DNA from: an uncultured Clostridia bacterium
GTDB lineage: Bacteria > Bacillota > Clostridia > Oscillospirales > Acutalibacteraceae
DNA: 39,294 nucleotides
Direction: 5' to 3'
NCBI GenBank assembly: GCA_947624835.1
Contig: CANQLX010000012.1
Span: 1-39,294 of the forward strand
Shown one piece after another: positions 32,884 to 39,217 of this stretch. How positions within the stretch are numbered: position 1 is the stretch's first letter; each line of letters begins with the position of its first letter. The notes beneath the pieces were generated by a model. It saw only the letters and a program-made list of their open reading frames with translations. It was not told the DNA's origin and ran no database searches. The position numbers were made by a program, and so were the translations under genes.

Positions 32884-32922
32884 AAAAAGCCGTCCTGCAA
32901 TAAAATGGACGACTTTTTATTA
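32884..32922 (+). terminator. Terminator closing the ileS-lspA-rluD run
   Basis: AAAAAGCCGTCC (32884-32895) pairs with GGACGACTTTTT (32907-32918) with one mismatch, then a T-rich ATTAT. It marks the last host feature before the prophage; 32923-33084 holds no gene. Confidence 0.8.
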
Positions 32923-33084
32923 TATAAGCAAAACCTCCCGCCTAGCGAGTGGTTCAGAAAAGCCTAAGCGATAAAGCAGAAATAAAAACTCCTTTTGTAT
33001 TTCTATTTTTTGTGCAACTTTTATTTTTTAAACAAATCTAATGTCCTTTTTTGTTTTTTGCCTCCCCTTACATTCGCAAAATAT

Positions 33085-33161
33085 CAATTTTGTACACCTG
33101 CATATTATAGGAAACAAATGCCCCCCAAAAACCTATAAAAAATCCGCAACCTTTCAGCTGC
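33085..33161. repeat. Left copy of the prophage-flanking direct repeat (attL-like)
   Basis: These 77 bases recur at 39218-39294 with three mismatches (33101 C/A, 33121 C/A, 33146 G/A). Homology starts abruptly at the left edge. The first 31 bases contain a dif-like site; the rest, including the beginning of a terminator hairpin, lies inside the prophage. Confidence 0.9.
33088..33115 (-). other. dif-like XerC/XerD site, left
   Basis: On minus the 28 bases read GTTTCCTATAA, then TATGCA, then GGTGTACAAAA. The first arm and centre closely match the Bacillota dif pattern (xxTTCCTAxAA, TATxxA). The second arm has the TGTA element but one base closer to the centre than in B. subtilis dif. Confidence 0.65.
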
Positions 33162-33168
33162 GGATTAC
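33141..33168 (-). terminator. Terminator of the repressor/NERD operon
   Basis: AATCCGCA (33141-33148) is complementary to TGCGGATT (33159-33166). On minus it lies about 8 bases after the NERD gene stop and is followed by a T-run (33140-33136). The right-hand repeat carries only the left arm before the window ends, with G changed to A. Confidence 0.8.
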
Positions 33169-33175
33169 TAAGGTC

Positions 33176-33835
33176 TTATTTTATTCTTTTTTCTATATCG
33201 TCTATGTGTTTTTTCTTTGTTTCCTCTGGAGCGTTTGTTAGTGCTTTTAGTTTTTCATATATATTCCTAATTTCTTCCTCTGTAAATATCTTCTCGCTCG
33301 TGTTTATATCATTATTTATAACTTCATATAGTCTGTTTCTCTTTAATATTTTATACTGTTCCGTATTTTTTGGTACTTTTTTCAGTTCACATCTTTCCGA
33401 AAAAACTATGTATGATTTCATTTTATTTTTATCAATTTTAAGATATTCTGATAATGCGTTTATGTGTGTTCTGTTCTGTTTTATCGGATTGTAAAATTTC
33501 TCTTTTGTTTTTTTATTTAATGCTTGTGTCCATTTATAATTATTCTCATCACCGAATATCCAGCCGGAATAGTTTTTACTTTCAAATACATAAATTCCTT
33601 TTTCGTGTATTAATAAGACGTCAACCTCGGAAGTTTTGTCTTTATATGGAATATATATATTATTCAATATATTATTTTCACTTCCAAGTCCTCCATCTAT
33701 TAAAATTTTTCTTATCAGCTTTTCACCTCTTGCTCCAAGCCAGTTTGGATCGCTTATTATATTTTTTACTACTCCTATAACTATTATCAATATAATTACT
33801 AACGTTATTACAATTCCCGTTTCTATTTCATTCAT
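33176..33835 (-). CDS. Membrane-anchored NERD-domain (nuclease-related) protein
   Basis: The 219-residue protein has one N-terminal membrane helix (IETGIVITLVIILIIVIGVV) and a NERD domain at about 33-150. NERD belongs to the PD-(D/E)xK nuclease superfamily. Matching residues are visible: E38 in NWLGARGEKLI, D72 in SEVDVLLI, and E85-x-K87 in VFESKNYSGWI, so a catalytic site could be intact. The C-terminal third is Lys/Glu-rich and helical. The start at 33835 has GAAGGAGGATAAA upstream and overlaps the repressor gene by 8 bases, so it is expressed with the repressor in the lysogen. Such genes are not part of the core filamentous-phage set. I infer a lysogenic cargo gene, perhaps for defence or superinfection exclusion. 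Confidence 0.8.
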   Translation of the reverse strand: MNEIETGIVITLVIILIIVIGVVKNIISDPNWLGARGEKLIRKILIDGGLGSENNILNNIYIPYKDKTSEVDVLLIHEKGIYVFESKNYSGWIFGDENNYKWTQALNKKTKEKFYNPIKQNRTHINALSEYLKIDKNKMKSYIVFSERCELKKVPKNTEQYKILKRNRLYEVINNDINTSEKIFTEEEIRNIYEKLKALTNAPEETKKKHIDDIEKRIK

Positions 33836-34070
33836 TTTTATCCTCCTTCTTTATCCATTTTGGTTCTGGGTCATCAGTTAATCCTAATATATAATCTGTT
33901 GATACGTTAAAATATACAGCATATTTTTTTAGAAATTCATATGGTAGTTCATTTCTTCCAGTTTCCCAGTTTGATATTGTTCTTTGCGTAGTTTTAAATT
34001 TTTCTGCTAATTCTTTTTGTGTTAAATTTATATCTTTTCTCAATTCTTGAATTATTTCATTATAATTCAT
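33828..34070 (-). CDS. Cro/CI-type (XRE) HTH repressor
   Basis: The 80-residue protein is essentially one XRE helix-turn-helix domain: MNYNEIIQELRKDINLTQKE, LAEKFKTTQRTISNWETGRN, ELPYEFLKKYAVYFNVSTDY, ILGLTDDPEPKW. The QKELAEKFKTTQRTISNWETG stretch is the recognition unit. There is no separate oligomerisation or protease domain. The start at 34070 has a GGGGAG site. It diverges from the phage structural operon and lies next to a promoter with two direct-repeat candidate operators, the layout of a lysogeny switch. Confidence 0.9.
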   Translation of the reverse strand: MNYNEIIQELRKDINLTQKELAEKFKTTQRTISNWETGRNELPYEFLKKYAVYFNVSTDYILGLTDDPEPKWIKKEDKNE

Positions 34071-34111
34071 TTTTCTCCCCTTTTTTATTTTAACATTTTT
34101 ATGATTTATAC

Positions 34112-34140
34112 TTGACTTTTAGCCCAAAATGTTCTATTAT
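34112..34140 (+). promoter_or_regulatory. Main rightward prophage promoter
   Basis: TTGACT (34112-34117) and TATTAT (34135-34140) are separated by exactly 17 bases. A candidate operator copy fills most of the spacer. It would drive the SSB-coat-Zot region. Confidence 0.75.
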
Positions 34141-34167
34141 ATTTTCATAGCCCAAAACGTTCTATAT
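34121..34167. promoter_or_regulatory. Two direct-repeat operator candidates of the lysogeny switch
   Basis: AGCCCAAAATGTTCTATTA (34121-34139) and AGCCCAAAACGTTCTATAT (34149-34167) agree at 16 of 19 positions and start 28 bases apart. The first covers the spacer and part of the -10; the second covers the likely transcription start. Binding of the adjacent XRE repressor would shut the promoter. Confidence 0.7.
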
Positions 34168-34235
34168 AGGAATATTTAATTTATTCTTGAGCCCCGAGTG
34201 TAAAAACATAAAATACCAACATAATAGCATTGCGG

Positions 34236-34375
34236 TTTTTTGCGGTAAAATAGCCTTCCGACGGGTATATTAATTTATTTATTTTTTATTCTCTCGCCCG
34301 TCGTTAATTATCCGTTACCGCAAAAAATTTAAAAAGTCAAGGGCTGCTAAGCAGTGCATTTTACCCTTGACTTTT
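34236..34375. other. Hairpin-rich non-coding block: candidate packaging signal / complementary-strand origin
   Basis: Stem A has perfect 13-base arms, TTTTTTGCGGTAA (34236-34248) and TTACCGCAAAAAA (34315-34327), enclosing CGACGGG/CCCGTCG (34259-34265, 34297-34303). Stem B has perfect 12-base arms, AAAAGTCAAGGG (34332-34343) and CCCTTGACTTTT (34364-34375), enclosing CTGC-TAA-GCAG. The block lies between the promoter and the first structural gene and has no coding frame. Filamentous phages carry such hairpins for packaging and for priming of the second strand. Confidence 0.6.
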
Positions 34376-34462
34376 AAAAAGCAATGCGGACGGCTACGTT
34401 ATTACTTCCTCACCTATGAGGAATAATATAAAAATTTTATAAAACAAAAGGAGTTGGTTACA

Positions 34463-34747
34463 ATGGTAGCTACGGTCATGGGAAAAATGAAAAAACCTTA
34501 TAAACTGGATAACGGCAAGTCAGGTATAAGCTGTCGTATATCCTTATTTATCGGTTCATATGATTCCGATCCTCTTACAGAAACTGTCGGAGAAGGCGAA
34601 CAGTTTATTGAGGTCAGATGTCCCGAAAAACTCGCCGATTTAATTCATGTAAACGATGAGATTTACGTTGAGCTGGATGATGGCAAGTCAAGGGTTAAGT
34701 CGATAATGGCTAAGTCCGATGATGGATCATTTATTCCTCTGGAGTGA
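34463..34747 (+). CDS. Small single-stranded-DNA-binding-protein-like phage protein
   Basis: ATG 34463 lies 9 bases after AAAGGAG; an in-frame TTG at 34454 is too close to that site. The 94-residue acidic beta-rich protein (MVATVMGKMKKPYKLDNGKS, GISCRISLFIGSYDSDPLTE, FIEVRCPEKLADLIHVNDEI, YVELDDGKSRVKSIMA) reads like an OB-fold. In filamentous phages a small ssDNA-binding protein (pV in Ff) coats the new single strands and is encoded at the start of the structural/replication operon. Position and size fit; sequence identity to a known family could not be established by eye. Confidence 0.65.
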   Translation: MVATVMGKMKKPYKLDNGKSGISCRISLFIGSYDSDPLTETVGEGEQFIEVRCPEKLADLIHVNDEIYVELDDGKSRVKSIMAKSDDGSFIPLE

Positions 34748-34751
34748 TTCT

Positions 34752-34847
34752 ATGAGTACAAGTGATTTATTACAATATCTGTTATTCGTTTTGTCTGCAA
34801 TCTTAGGGGAGAGATTGGGTCATGCGTTTAACTTTTGGAAGTGGTGA
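34752..34847 (+). CDS. Tiny membrane protein, candidate minor coat protein (31 aa)
   Basis: The frame begins 1 base after the stop of the SSB-like gene, with CTGGAGTG upstream. It reads MSTSDLLQYLLFVLSAILGE, then RLGHAFNFWKW. It is one short hydrophobic helix with a basic aromatic C-terminus. Filamentous phages carry minor coat proteins of about 30 residues (pVII and pIX in Ff) just upstream of the major coat gene. Position, size and hydrophobicity fit that role. No recognisable homology is visible. Confidence 0.6.
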   Translation: MSTSDLLQYLLFVLSAILGERLGHAFNFWKW

Positions 34848-34852
34848 TCAGT

Positions 34853-34969
34853 ATGAATATAATTATTATTGGTCTTGCTACCGGTTTTGGATTACATATT
34901 ATATGTTCACTACTCGGTTATGCGATACGTGAATGTATAATGTTTTTCAAACTCGGTGATAAATCATGA
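34853..34969 (+). CDS. Tiny membrane protein, candidate minor coat protein (38 aa)
   Basis: ATG 34853 is 5 bases after the stop of the previous tiny gene; GAAGTGGTG serves as a weak ribosome binding site. The product reads MNIIIIGLATGFGLHIICSL, then LGYAIRECIMFFKLGDKS, one membrane helix with a short basic tail. With the preceding 31-residue protein it makes a pair in the place of the Ff pVII/pIX genes. The stop lies 15 bases before the major coat start. Confidence 0.55.
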   Translation: MNIIIIGLATGFGLHIICSLLGYAIRECIMFFKLGDKS

Positions 34970-34984
34970 AGGGAGGTGTTATAT

Positions 34985-35278
34985 ATGCTTAAAAAAAAGA
35001 TAAAATGTTTTCTGAGTTCTAAAGTAGGAAAAGCGTTATCTGTTGCTTCTGTATCTGCTTTGGTTGCTTGTTTTGGCTGTCTTACCTGTTTTGCACAAGA
35101 TTCAAGTATGCCTGATATGACTGAGACACTTTCTTCTTCTTTTAGTACTATGGCATCGAATATAATGGGTTATATTGGTGTTGCCCTTCCTATTGCCCTT
35201 ACTATTGTTGGTGCTATTATTGGTGTTAAATTCGCCATTAACTTTTTCACGAAAATCTCGCACAAAGGCGGAAGCTGA
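34985..35278 (+). CDS. Major coat protein precursor (pVIII-like)
   Basis: ATG 34985 is 8 bases after GGGAGG; an upstream GTG at 34976 overlaps that site. The 97-residue precursor has a signal peptide (KKKIKCFLSSKVGKALSVAS, then SALVACFGCLTCFA) with likely cleavage after A37. That leaves a 60-residue mature protein: an acidic N-terminus (QDSSMPDMTETLSSSF), a membrane helix (YIGVALPIALTIVGAIIGVK) and a basic end (FFTKISHKGGS) for contact with DNA. This is the classic inovirus major coat design. A terminator immediately follows, as after gene VIII in Ff, which would give a high coat-to-assembly transcript ratio. Confidence 0.88.
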   Translation: MLKKKIKCFLSSKVGKALSVASVSALVACFGCLTCFAQDSSMPDMTETLSSSFSTMASNIMGYIGVALPIALTIVGAIIGVKFAINFFTKISHKGGS

Positions 35279-35291
35279 TTTTTGTCTTTTT

Positions 35292-35320
35292 CCCCACCAC
35301 TCCCCGGTGGGGCTTTTTTT
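35292..35320 (+). terminator. Terminator after the coat gene
   Basis: CCCCACC (35292-35298) pairs with GGTGGGG (35306-35312), followed by C and seven T. It lies 13 bases past the coat stop and is probably leaky, because the Zot gene behind it has no obvious promoter of its own. Confidence 0.9.
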
Positions 35321-35340
35321 ATAATTTATAAGGAGGATTT

Positions 35341-36111
35341 ATGATATATCTTTATTCCGGTACACCGGGTTCTTATAAATCGTATCATGCTGTCTGTGAA
35401 AGTATTCTATGGTTAAGGCTTGGCGGTAATCTTATAACTAATTTTCCGTTGAATTATAAAAACGTTATTAAGCGACCGATTAAGGGAGTTTATGAATTTA
35501 TTAATAACATTGATTTATCCGTTGATTATCTTATTAAATTCGCTGCTGAACATCATGTAAAAAATTATAAACCTCAGACCATGGTTGTTATTGATGAAGC
35601 TTCAATACTTTTCAATCCTCGTGATTTCGGCAGGCGAGGTCGAATGGATTGGATAAACTTTTTAGCCAATCATAGACATTTTAATTATGATATCGTTCTT
35701 ATCGTTCAGTCTGATATAATGCTTGATAAACAGATCAGGGCTCTCATCGAGAGCGAGTATAAACATAGAGCAGTTAAAAATTATAAACTTTTTGGTCGTA
35801 TATTAAATTTAATCTTTCGAGGATTGTTTCTCTATGTAGATATCTGGTACCCTTGTAAGCTCTATAATGGTAATCAATGGATGATATTTAATAAGAAAAT
35901 TGCGTCCTGTTATGACACTCTCGGCTTGATTGAGGGGTCAAAATTTTCTGAAAAGCGGAAAGCTGCTGAATCTTCTGTTAACAATTCAAAGGGGGTGCTT
36001 AAAATTGCAAACGTTCATGACCCGATTACAAAAAAACAAGTTCATAATGACCTTACTAAGCTTGTTAATTGTATTTGCGATTATGTTCAGCGTAATTGCG
36101 GAACCGTTTGA
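35341..36111 (+). CDS. Zot/pI-family filamentous phage assembly ATPase
   Basis: The 256-residue protein starts MIYLYSGTPGSYKSYHAVCE, with Walker A GTPGSYKS at 7-14, and has Walker B VVIDEAS at 82-88 followed by ILFNPRDFGRRG and LANHRHFNYDIVLIVQSDIM. These are the hallmarks of Zot-domain proteins, the marker ATPase of inoviruses that drives extrusion of the virion through the membrane. A hydrophobic segment (FGRILNLIFRGLFLYVDIWY, about 148-167) may insert in the membrane. ATG 35341 has AAGGAGG upstream. The 3' end overlaps the pIII-like gene by about 107 bases in another frame. A host with one membrane needs no outer-membrane secretin, and none is encoded. Confidence 0.93.
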   Translation: MIYLYSGTPGSYKSYHAVCESILWLRLGGNLITNFPLNYKNVIKRPIKGVYEFINNIDLSVDYLIKFAAEHHVKNYKPQTMVVIDEASILFNPRDFGRRGRMDWINFLANHRHFNYDIVLIVQSDIMLDKQIRALIESEYKHRAVKNYKLFGRILNLIFRGLFLYVDIWYPCKLYNGNQWMIFNKKIASCYDTLGLIEGSKFSEKRKAAESSVNNSKGVLKIANVHDPITKKQVHNDLTKLVNCICDYVQRNCGTV

Positions 36112-37510
36112 CGTGGATGCTATTGTTGGTATTGATGATGCAATTTATTATATTTTAGCATCTGTTTGTTTGTCATTGGGCATTTCTATTGCGTTCAATA
36201 ATCCAAATACAGGCGAAGTATTAATTGATTTATGGAATAATTTGTCAGATAAAGCACGGAGTTTTATTACTAATATTAAACCTCAAGCTGATTTTATGTT
36301 TTCGTTTGTATTTGAATGGCCTGCTGATCAGTGGGAAATCGTTTCAACGGAAATAATTAATTACTTCAATAATCATAGTTTTACTGTTTCCGATTTATGG
36401 GTTTCCTGTACTCCCGGCAGTTCAGGTCGTTTGGGATTTACTGATGATTCTATTTTTACATTTGATTTGTCCGGTGATACTGTTGTTAATGAATTTAATG
36501 TTGTTTTATTGCAATCCGGACGTATCAAATTAGGACAGTTTTCTAATGATGTTGTATTAGAACATTATCCCGAAATTTATTATAATTCTGACAATTCATA
36601 TGACTGTGGACTTGTGGTTGTTGAAAATCAGGATTCATCTTTTATGTGGGTTGGCTGTTATCACGATTATTTAACTGATTCTTACCGTTTTTCACCCGGA
36701 TCATATCGTTCCGAAATTTGTTCTCCGCTGAATCATGTTTTACGTATTAATGGTCGTTATCCATTTACCATTTTATCGGCTCCCAGCAGATATTTTAATA
36801 CCGGTTTTTATGATTCTAATAATAATTTTTATTATTTAGGCGAAAAATCTAACAACAAGTATGCATTTATTTCTACATATGGGAATACAACATATCAAAA
36901 TTTAGAGTTTGATTCATATGATGACGGCATTATTTGGTTCTGTGATCAGGTTGGTTTAGTTGTTGATTTCGGTGATGGTTTAAATAATAAAACTGATGTT
37001 GGTGTTTATGATCCCAGCATTCCATCCGATGGTGTTGGTGTATCTTATAATCCCGAAAATACACAACAGAAATTGGAGGATTTAAATGGTGTAATTGATT
37101 CTACCGGATCATTACCTATGGTAATACCCGGAAATGCTGCTGATATTGGTGTCCTTGCTGATAATCCTGCTCTGATTACCGATCCCGCCGCCGCAGGTGA
37201 AGTTTTAAATATTTATCCTGCCGATCTTCCTCAAATTAACTCACCGTCTGCATTGTGGACGGACAAGTTCCCTTTTTGTCTACCATTCGATATCTATAAT
37301 TTATTTGCGACTTTTGCAGCTGAGCCTGAGATACCTAAATTTCATGTTTTAGTCCTTCCTAAAAACTCTTTCGGATTTAATAACGAAGATATTTATTTTG
37401 ATATTGATTTTGAGCCTTATGACAAACTTGTAAAAATTTTGCGATTCTTTCTCAGTGCTGCATTTGTTGTTTTCATTATTCTTATAACCCGTAAATTAAT
37501 AGGATCTTAG
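36005..37510 (+). CDS. Large secreted, C-terminally anchored protein (pIII-like adsorption protein)
   Basis: I prefer a TTG start at 36005, 7 bases after GGGGGTG; the ATGs at 36017 and 36047 have no ribosome binding site. The 501-residue protein opens with a basic region and a signal peptide (RLQKNKFIMTLLSLLIVFAI, then MFSVIAEP). A long Asp/Asn/Tyr-rich extracellular part follows (about 35-470). It ends with one membrane helix and a short basic tail (ILRFFLSAAFVVFIILITRK, LIGS). Signal, big variable domain and C-terminal anchor is the design of pIII, which binds the host receptor. Gene order (after the coat, before a pVI-like gene) also fits. There is no sequence family I can name. The start overlaps the Zot gene. 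Confidence 0.75.
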   Translation: MQTFMTRLQKNKFIMTLLSLLIVFAIMFSVIAEPFDVDAIVGIDDAIYYILASVCLSLGISIAFNNPNTGEVLIDLWNNLSDKARSFITNIKPQADFMFSFVFEWPADQWEIVSTEIINYFNNHSFTVSDLWVSCTPGSSGRLGFTDDSIFTFDLSGDTVVNEFNVVLLQSGRIKLGQFSNDVVLEHYPEIYYNSDNSYDCGLVVVENQDSSFMWVGCYHDYLTDSYRFSPGSYRSEICSPLNHVLRINGRYPFTILSAPSRYFNTGFYDSNNNFYYLGEKSNNKYAFISTYGNTTYQNLEFDSYDDGIIWFCDQVGLVVDFGDGLNNKTDVGVYDPSIPSDGVGVSYNPENTQQKLEDLNGVIDSTGSLPMVIPGNAADIGVLADNPALITDPAAAGEVLNIYPADLPQINSPSALWTDKFPFCLPFDIYNLFATFAAEPEIPKFHVLVLPKNSFGFNNEDIYFDIDFEPYDKLVKILRFFLSAAFVVFIILITRKLIGS

Positions 37511-37519
37511 GTGTTGTTT

Positions 37520-37771
37520 ATGGATATTTTTAATAATATTATTACATGGATTGGCGACAAGCTTAACTACATCCTCAGTCTGATCTGCGTTGTTCTCCCC
37601 GATTCTCCTTTTAAACTTCTTGATAGCTCGCCCATCGGTGAGTACATCGGCTATATTAATTATTTTGTTCCTATCGATTTTATGCTCGATCTTCTTTCTG
37701 TCTGGACTGCTGCTATCATTATTTATTATGGTGTCCAAATATTAATGCGGTGGGCAAAGGCAATCAAGTAA
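37520..37771 (+). CDS. Hydrophobic protein, pVI-like minor coat/assembly protein
   Basis: ATG 37520 is 6 bases after TAGGTG; a GTG at 37511 overlaps that site. The 83-residue protein has two to three hydrophobic segments (DIFNNIITWIGDKLNYILSL, ICVVLPDSPF, VWTAAIIIYYGVQILMRWAK). It lies 9 bases after the pIII-like gene. In Ff the gene after gIII encodes pVI, a hydrophobic protein that caps the virion end together with pIII. Position and topology support that reading; homology is not visible. A strong hairpin follows 2 bases after the stop. Confidence 0.65.
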   Translation: MDIFNNIITWIGDKLNYILSLICVVLPDSPFKLLDSSPIGEYIGYINYFVPIDFMLDLLSVWTAAIIIYYGVQILMRWAKAIK

Positions 37772-37773
37772 CA

Positions 37774-37823
37774 TTTTTTATAGCTGTTGCCGGCGGTTTT
37801 TAGCCGGCAACAGCTATAAAAAA
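37774..37823. terminator. Perfect 21-bp hairpin after the structural operon
   Basis: Arms 37774-37794 and 37803-37823 are perfectly complementary: TTTTTTATAGCTG, then TTGCCGGC, against GCCGGCAA, then CAGCTATAAAAAA, with an 8-base loop. Being T-rich at one foot and A-rich at the other, it is a bidirectional terminator candidate. It is also the first of three consecutive hairpins. Confidence 0.75.
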
Positions 37824-37868
37824 AGCGGTTTGTGAACCGCTTAACCGACCGCAACTAATAGGTCGGTT
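37823..37868. other. Two further hairpins upstream of rep: candidate double-strand origin
   Basis: AAGCGGTT (37823-37830) pairs with AACCGCTT (37835-37842) on a TGTG loop. Immediately after, AACCGACC (37843-37850) pairs with GGTCGGTT (37861-37868) with the loop GCAACTAATA. Rolling-circle initiators nick in hairpin loops close to their own gene, and rep starts 40 bases later. Confidence 0.55.
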
Positions 37869-37907
37869 CTACCTACAAATAAATATATAAGTAAAGGATT
37901 GATATTT

Positions 37908-38972
37908 ATGAATGCAATTTTAAATTTAAATAATAATCAGTATGTAAATGGTGTTTGTATTGATTGGTTTGAATTTACTTTATTCGATATTGGTTATTAC
38001 GATGTCCTTGATTTTTTAGGTTTAAGCGAACATGATGCAGATTTTAATGTCGGTCACGGTCAGCAGAGATATAAGTGTTGTTTATTTTTTGAGAATATTT
38101 ACATTCTTTTCAATAATCCTAAGGGTGATAATGATATGGGTATTCATGTACGGATGACCGGTCAAGGCTGTAGAAATTTTGAGAAGCTTAGTAAAGTTAG
38201 TTTTGATAATTTAATTAAAAATATATATTATTTATTGAATGAAGATACTTCTATTAATAAGCCAAAGGCGAAGATGTCACGTATTGATGTTGCTTACGAT
38301 GATTTTGATGGTCTTATTGATCTTGATCAATGTATAAAAGATACACGTGATGGAAATGTTGTTACCCGTTTTCGTCGTGGCAGCATCATTGAAAGTTTTG
38401 ATTTTAATAATCCCGGTATTACATATAAGACATTAAATTGTGGTAGGCAGGGTTCTAACATATGGATAACAATATATGATAAATTGGCAGAGCGTAAGTC
38501 TAAGGACATTGTTCCCGATTGTAATTATTGGGTCCGTTGTGAAATTAAAATGCGTCACACTAATGCAGATCGTTTTATTCAGCTTCTTTCTGAGGGCAAG
38601 CCAATGATTGAATTATTTTTTCTTGTTCTCAACAATTATATTCGTTTTGTAATTTCTTCTGATACTGATACAAATAAATGGCGTTGGGCGGTAGCTCCGC
38701 ATTGGGAAAGATTTTGCAATTCGGTTATCGACGGTGGCAAGATTTCTTTATATGTTGCTCCTTCTGATGATTATAATCAGTATAAACTCGTGCGTTACGT
38801 CACTCAGCAAGCTGGAGCGGCTGTTTATACATATATACAAAAATTCGGCATACATGATCTCATTAAACAGGTTGATGATAAGAAGTATTGTCTGTCATTT
38901 AAATATAGAGAACTTCTCTGCGAACCTGATGAAGATTCTGTGTCTGATACCGGTGGTGTTTTTGTTGACTGA
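37908..38972 (+). CDS. Rolling-circle replication initiator (Rep_trans / phage replication initiation family)
   Basis: ATG 37908 lies 9 bases after AAAGGA. The 354-residue protein shows the Rep_trans pattern: an N-terminal VCIDWFEFTLFD strand, HVRMTGQGCRNFEKLS, the conserved SRIDVAYDDFDG (RID...DD; about 124-135), then NCGRQGSNIWITIYDKLAER with Y190 as the candidate nicking tyrosine, and WVRCEIKMRHTNADRFI with the conserved acidic residue. Relatives include initiators of filamentous phages (RstA-like) and of some rolling-circle plasmids. It would nick the plus-strand origin, probably in the hairpin array just upstream. A small gene overlaps its 3' end. Confidence 0.9.
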   Translation: MNAILNLNNNQYVNGVCIDWFEFTLFDIGYYDVLDFLGLSEHDADFNVGHGQQRYKCCLFFENIYILFNNPKGDNDMGIHVRMTGQGCRNFEKLSKVSFDNLIKNIYYLLNEDTSINKPKAKMSRIDVAYDDFDGLIDLDQCIKDTRDGNVVTRFRRGSIIESFDFNNPGITYKTLNCGRQGSNIWITIYDKLAERKSKDIVPDCNYWVRCEIKMRHTNADRFIQLLSEGKPMIELFFLVLNNYIRFVISSDTDTNKWRWAVAPHWERFCNSVIDGGKISLYVAPSDDYNQYKLVRYVTQQAGAAVYTYIQKFGIHDLIKQVDDKKYCLSFKYRELLCEPDEDSVSDTGGVFVD

Positions 38973-39183
38973 TCAGGATAAAATTTATAGAGATATAATT
39001 TTAGAATATATGTTAGCAACAATCAATAAGTTTGAAAACGAGATTTTAGTGATTAAGCGTGATCATTTTTACAGTAAATTTAATGATGAAGATTATTATA
39101 AAATGCTTGTTGCACAAGTGCGTTTAGAAATCTGCCTTGAAACTTTTGCAGTTATTCGTGATTTTTTGAATTTCATGAAATAA
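38929..39183 (+). CDS. Small hypothetical protein overlapping rep (about 84 aa)
   Basis: The frame overlaps the rep end; possible starts are ATG 38929, GTG 38953 or 38956 and TTG 38965. The convincing protein part begins at LTDQDKIYRDIILEYMLATI, with NKFENEILVIKRDHFYSKFN, EDYYKMLVAQVRLEICLETF and AVIRDFLNFMK. It is helical, charged and soluble. Upstream sequence in the same frame is only the shadow of rep. It would be translationally coupled to rep. A role in replication control or copy number is possible but unproven, and the family is not recognised. Confidence 0.55.
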   Translation: MKILCLIPVVFLLTDQDKIYRDIILEYMLATINKFENEILVIKRDHFYSKFNDEDYYKMLVAQVRLEICLETFAVIRDFLNFMK

Positions 39184-39217
39184 TTTTGTATAATATTTAT
39201 ATTTTATTATAAAACTG

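Noticed and set aside
33204..33881. Plus-strand hydrophobic frames across the NERD gene
   Set aside because: They are antisense to the NERD and repressor genes and consist of Phe/Leu/Ser-rich translation of A+T-rich DNA.
38734..38928. N-terminal extension of the small gene after rep
   Set aside because: This part is the out-of-frame shadow of rep; the credible protein starts at 38929 or later.
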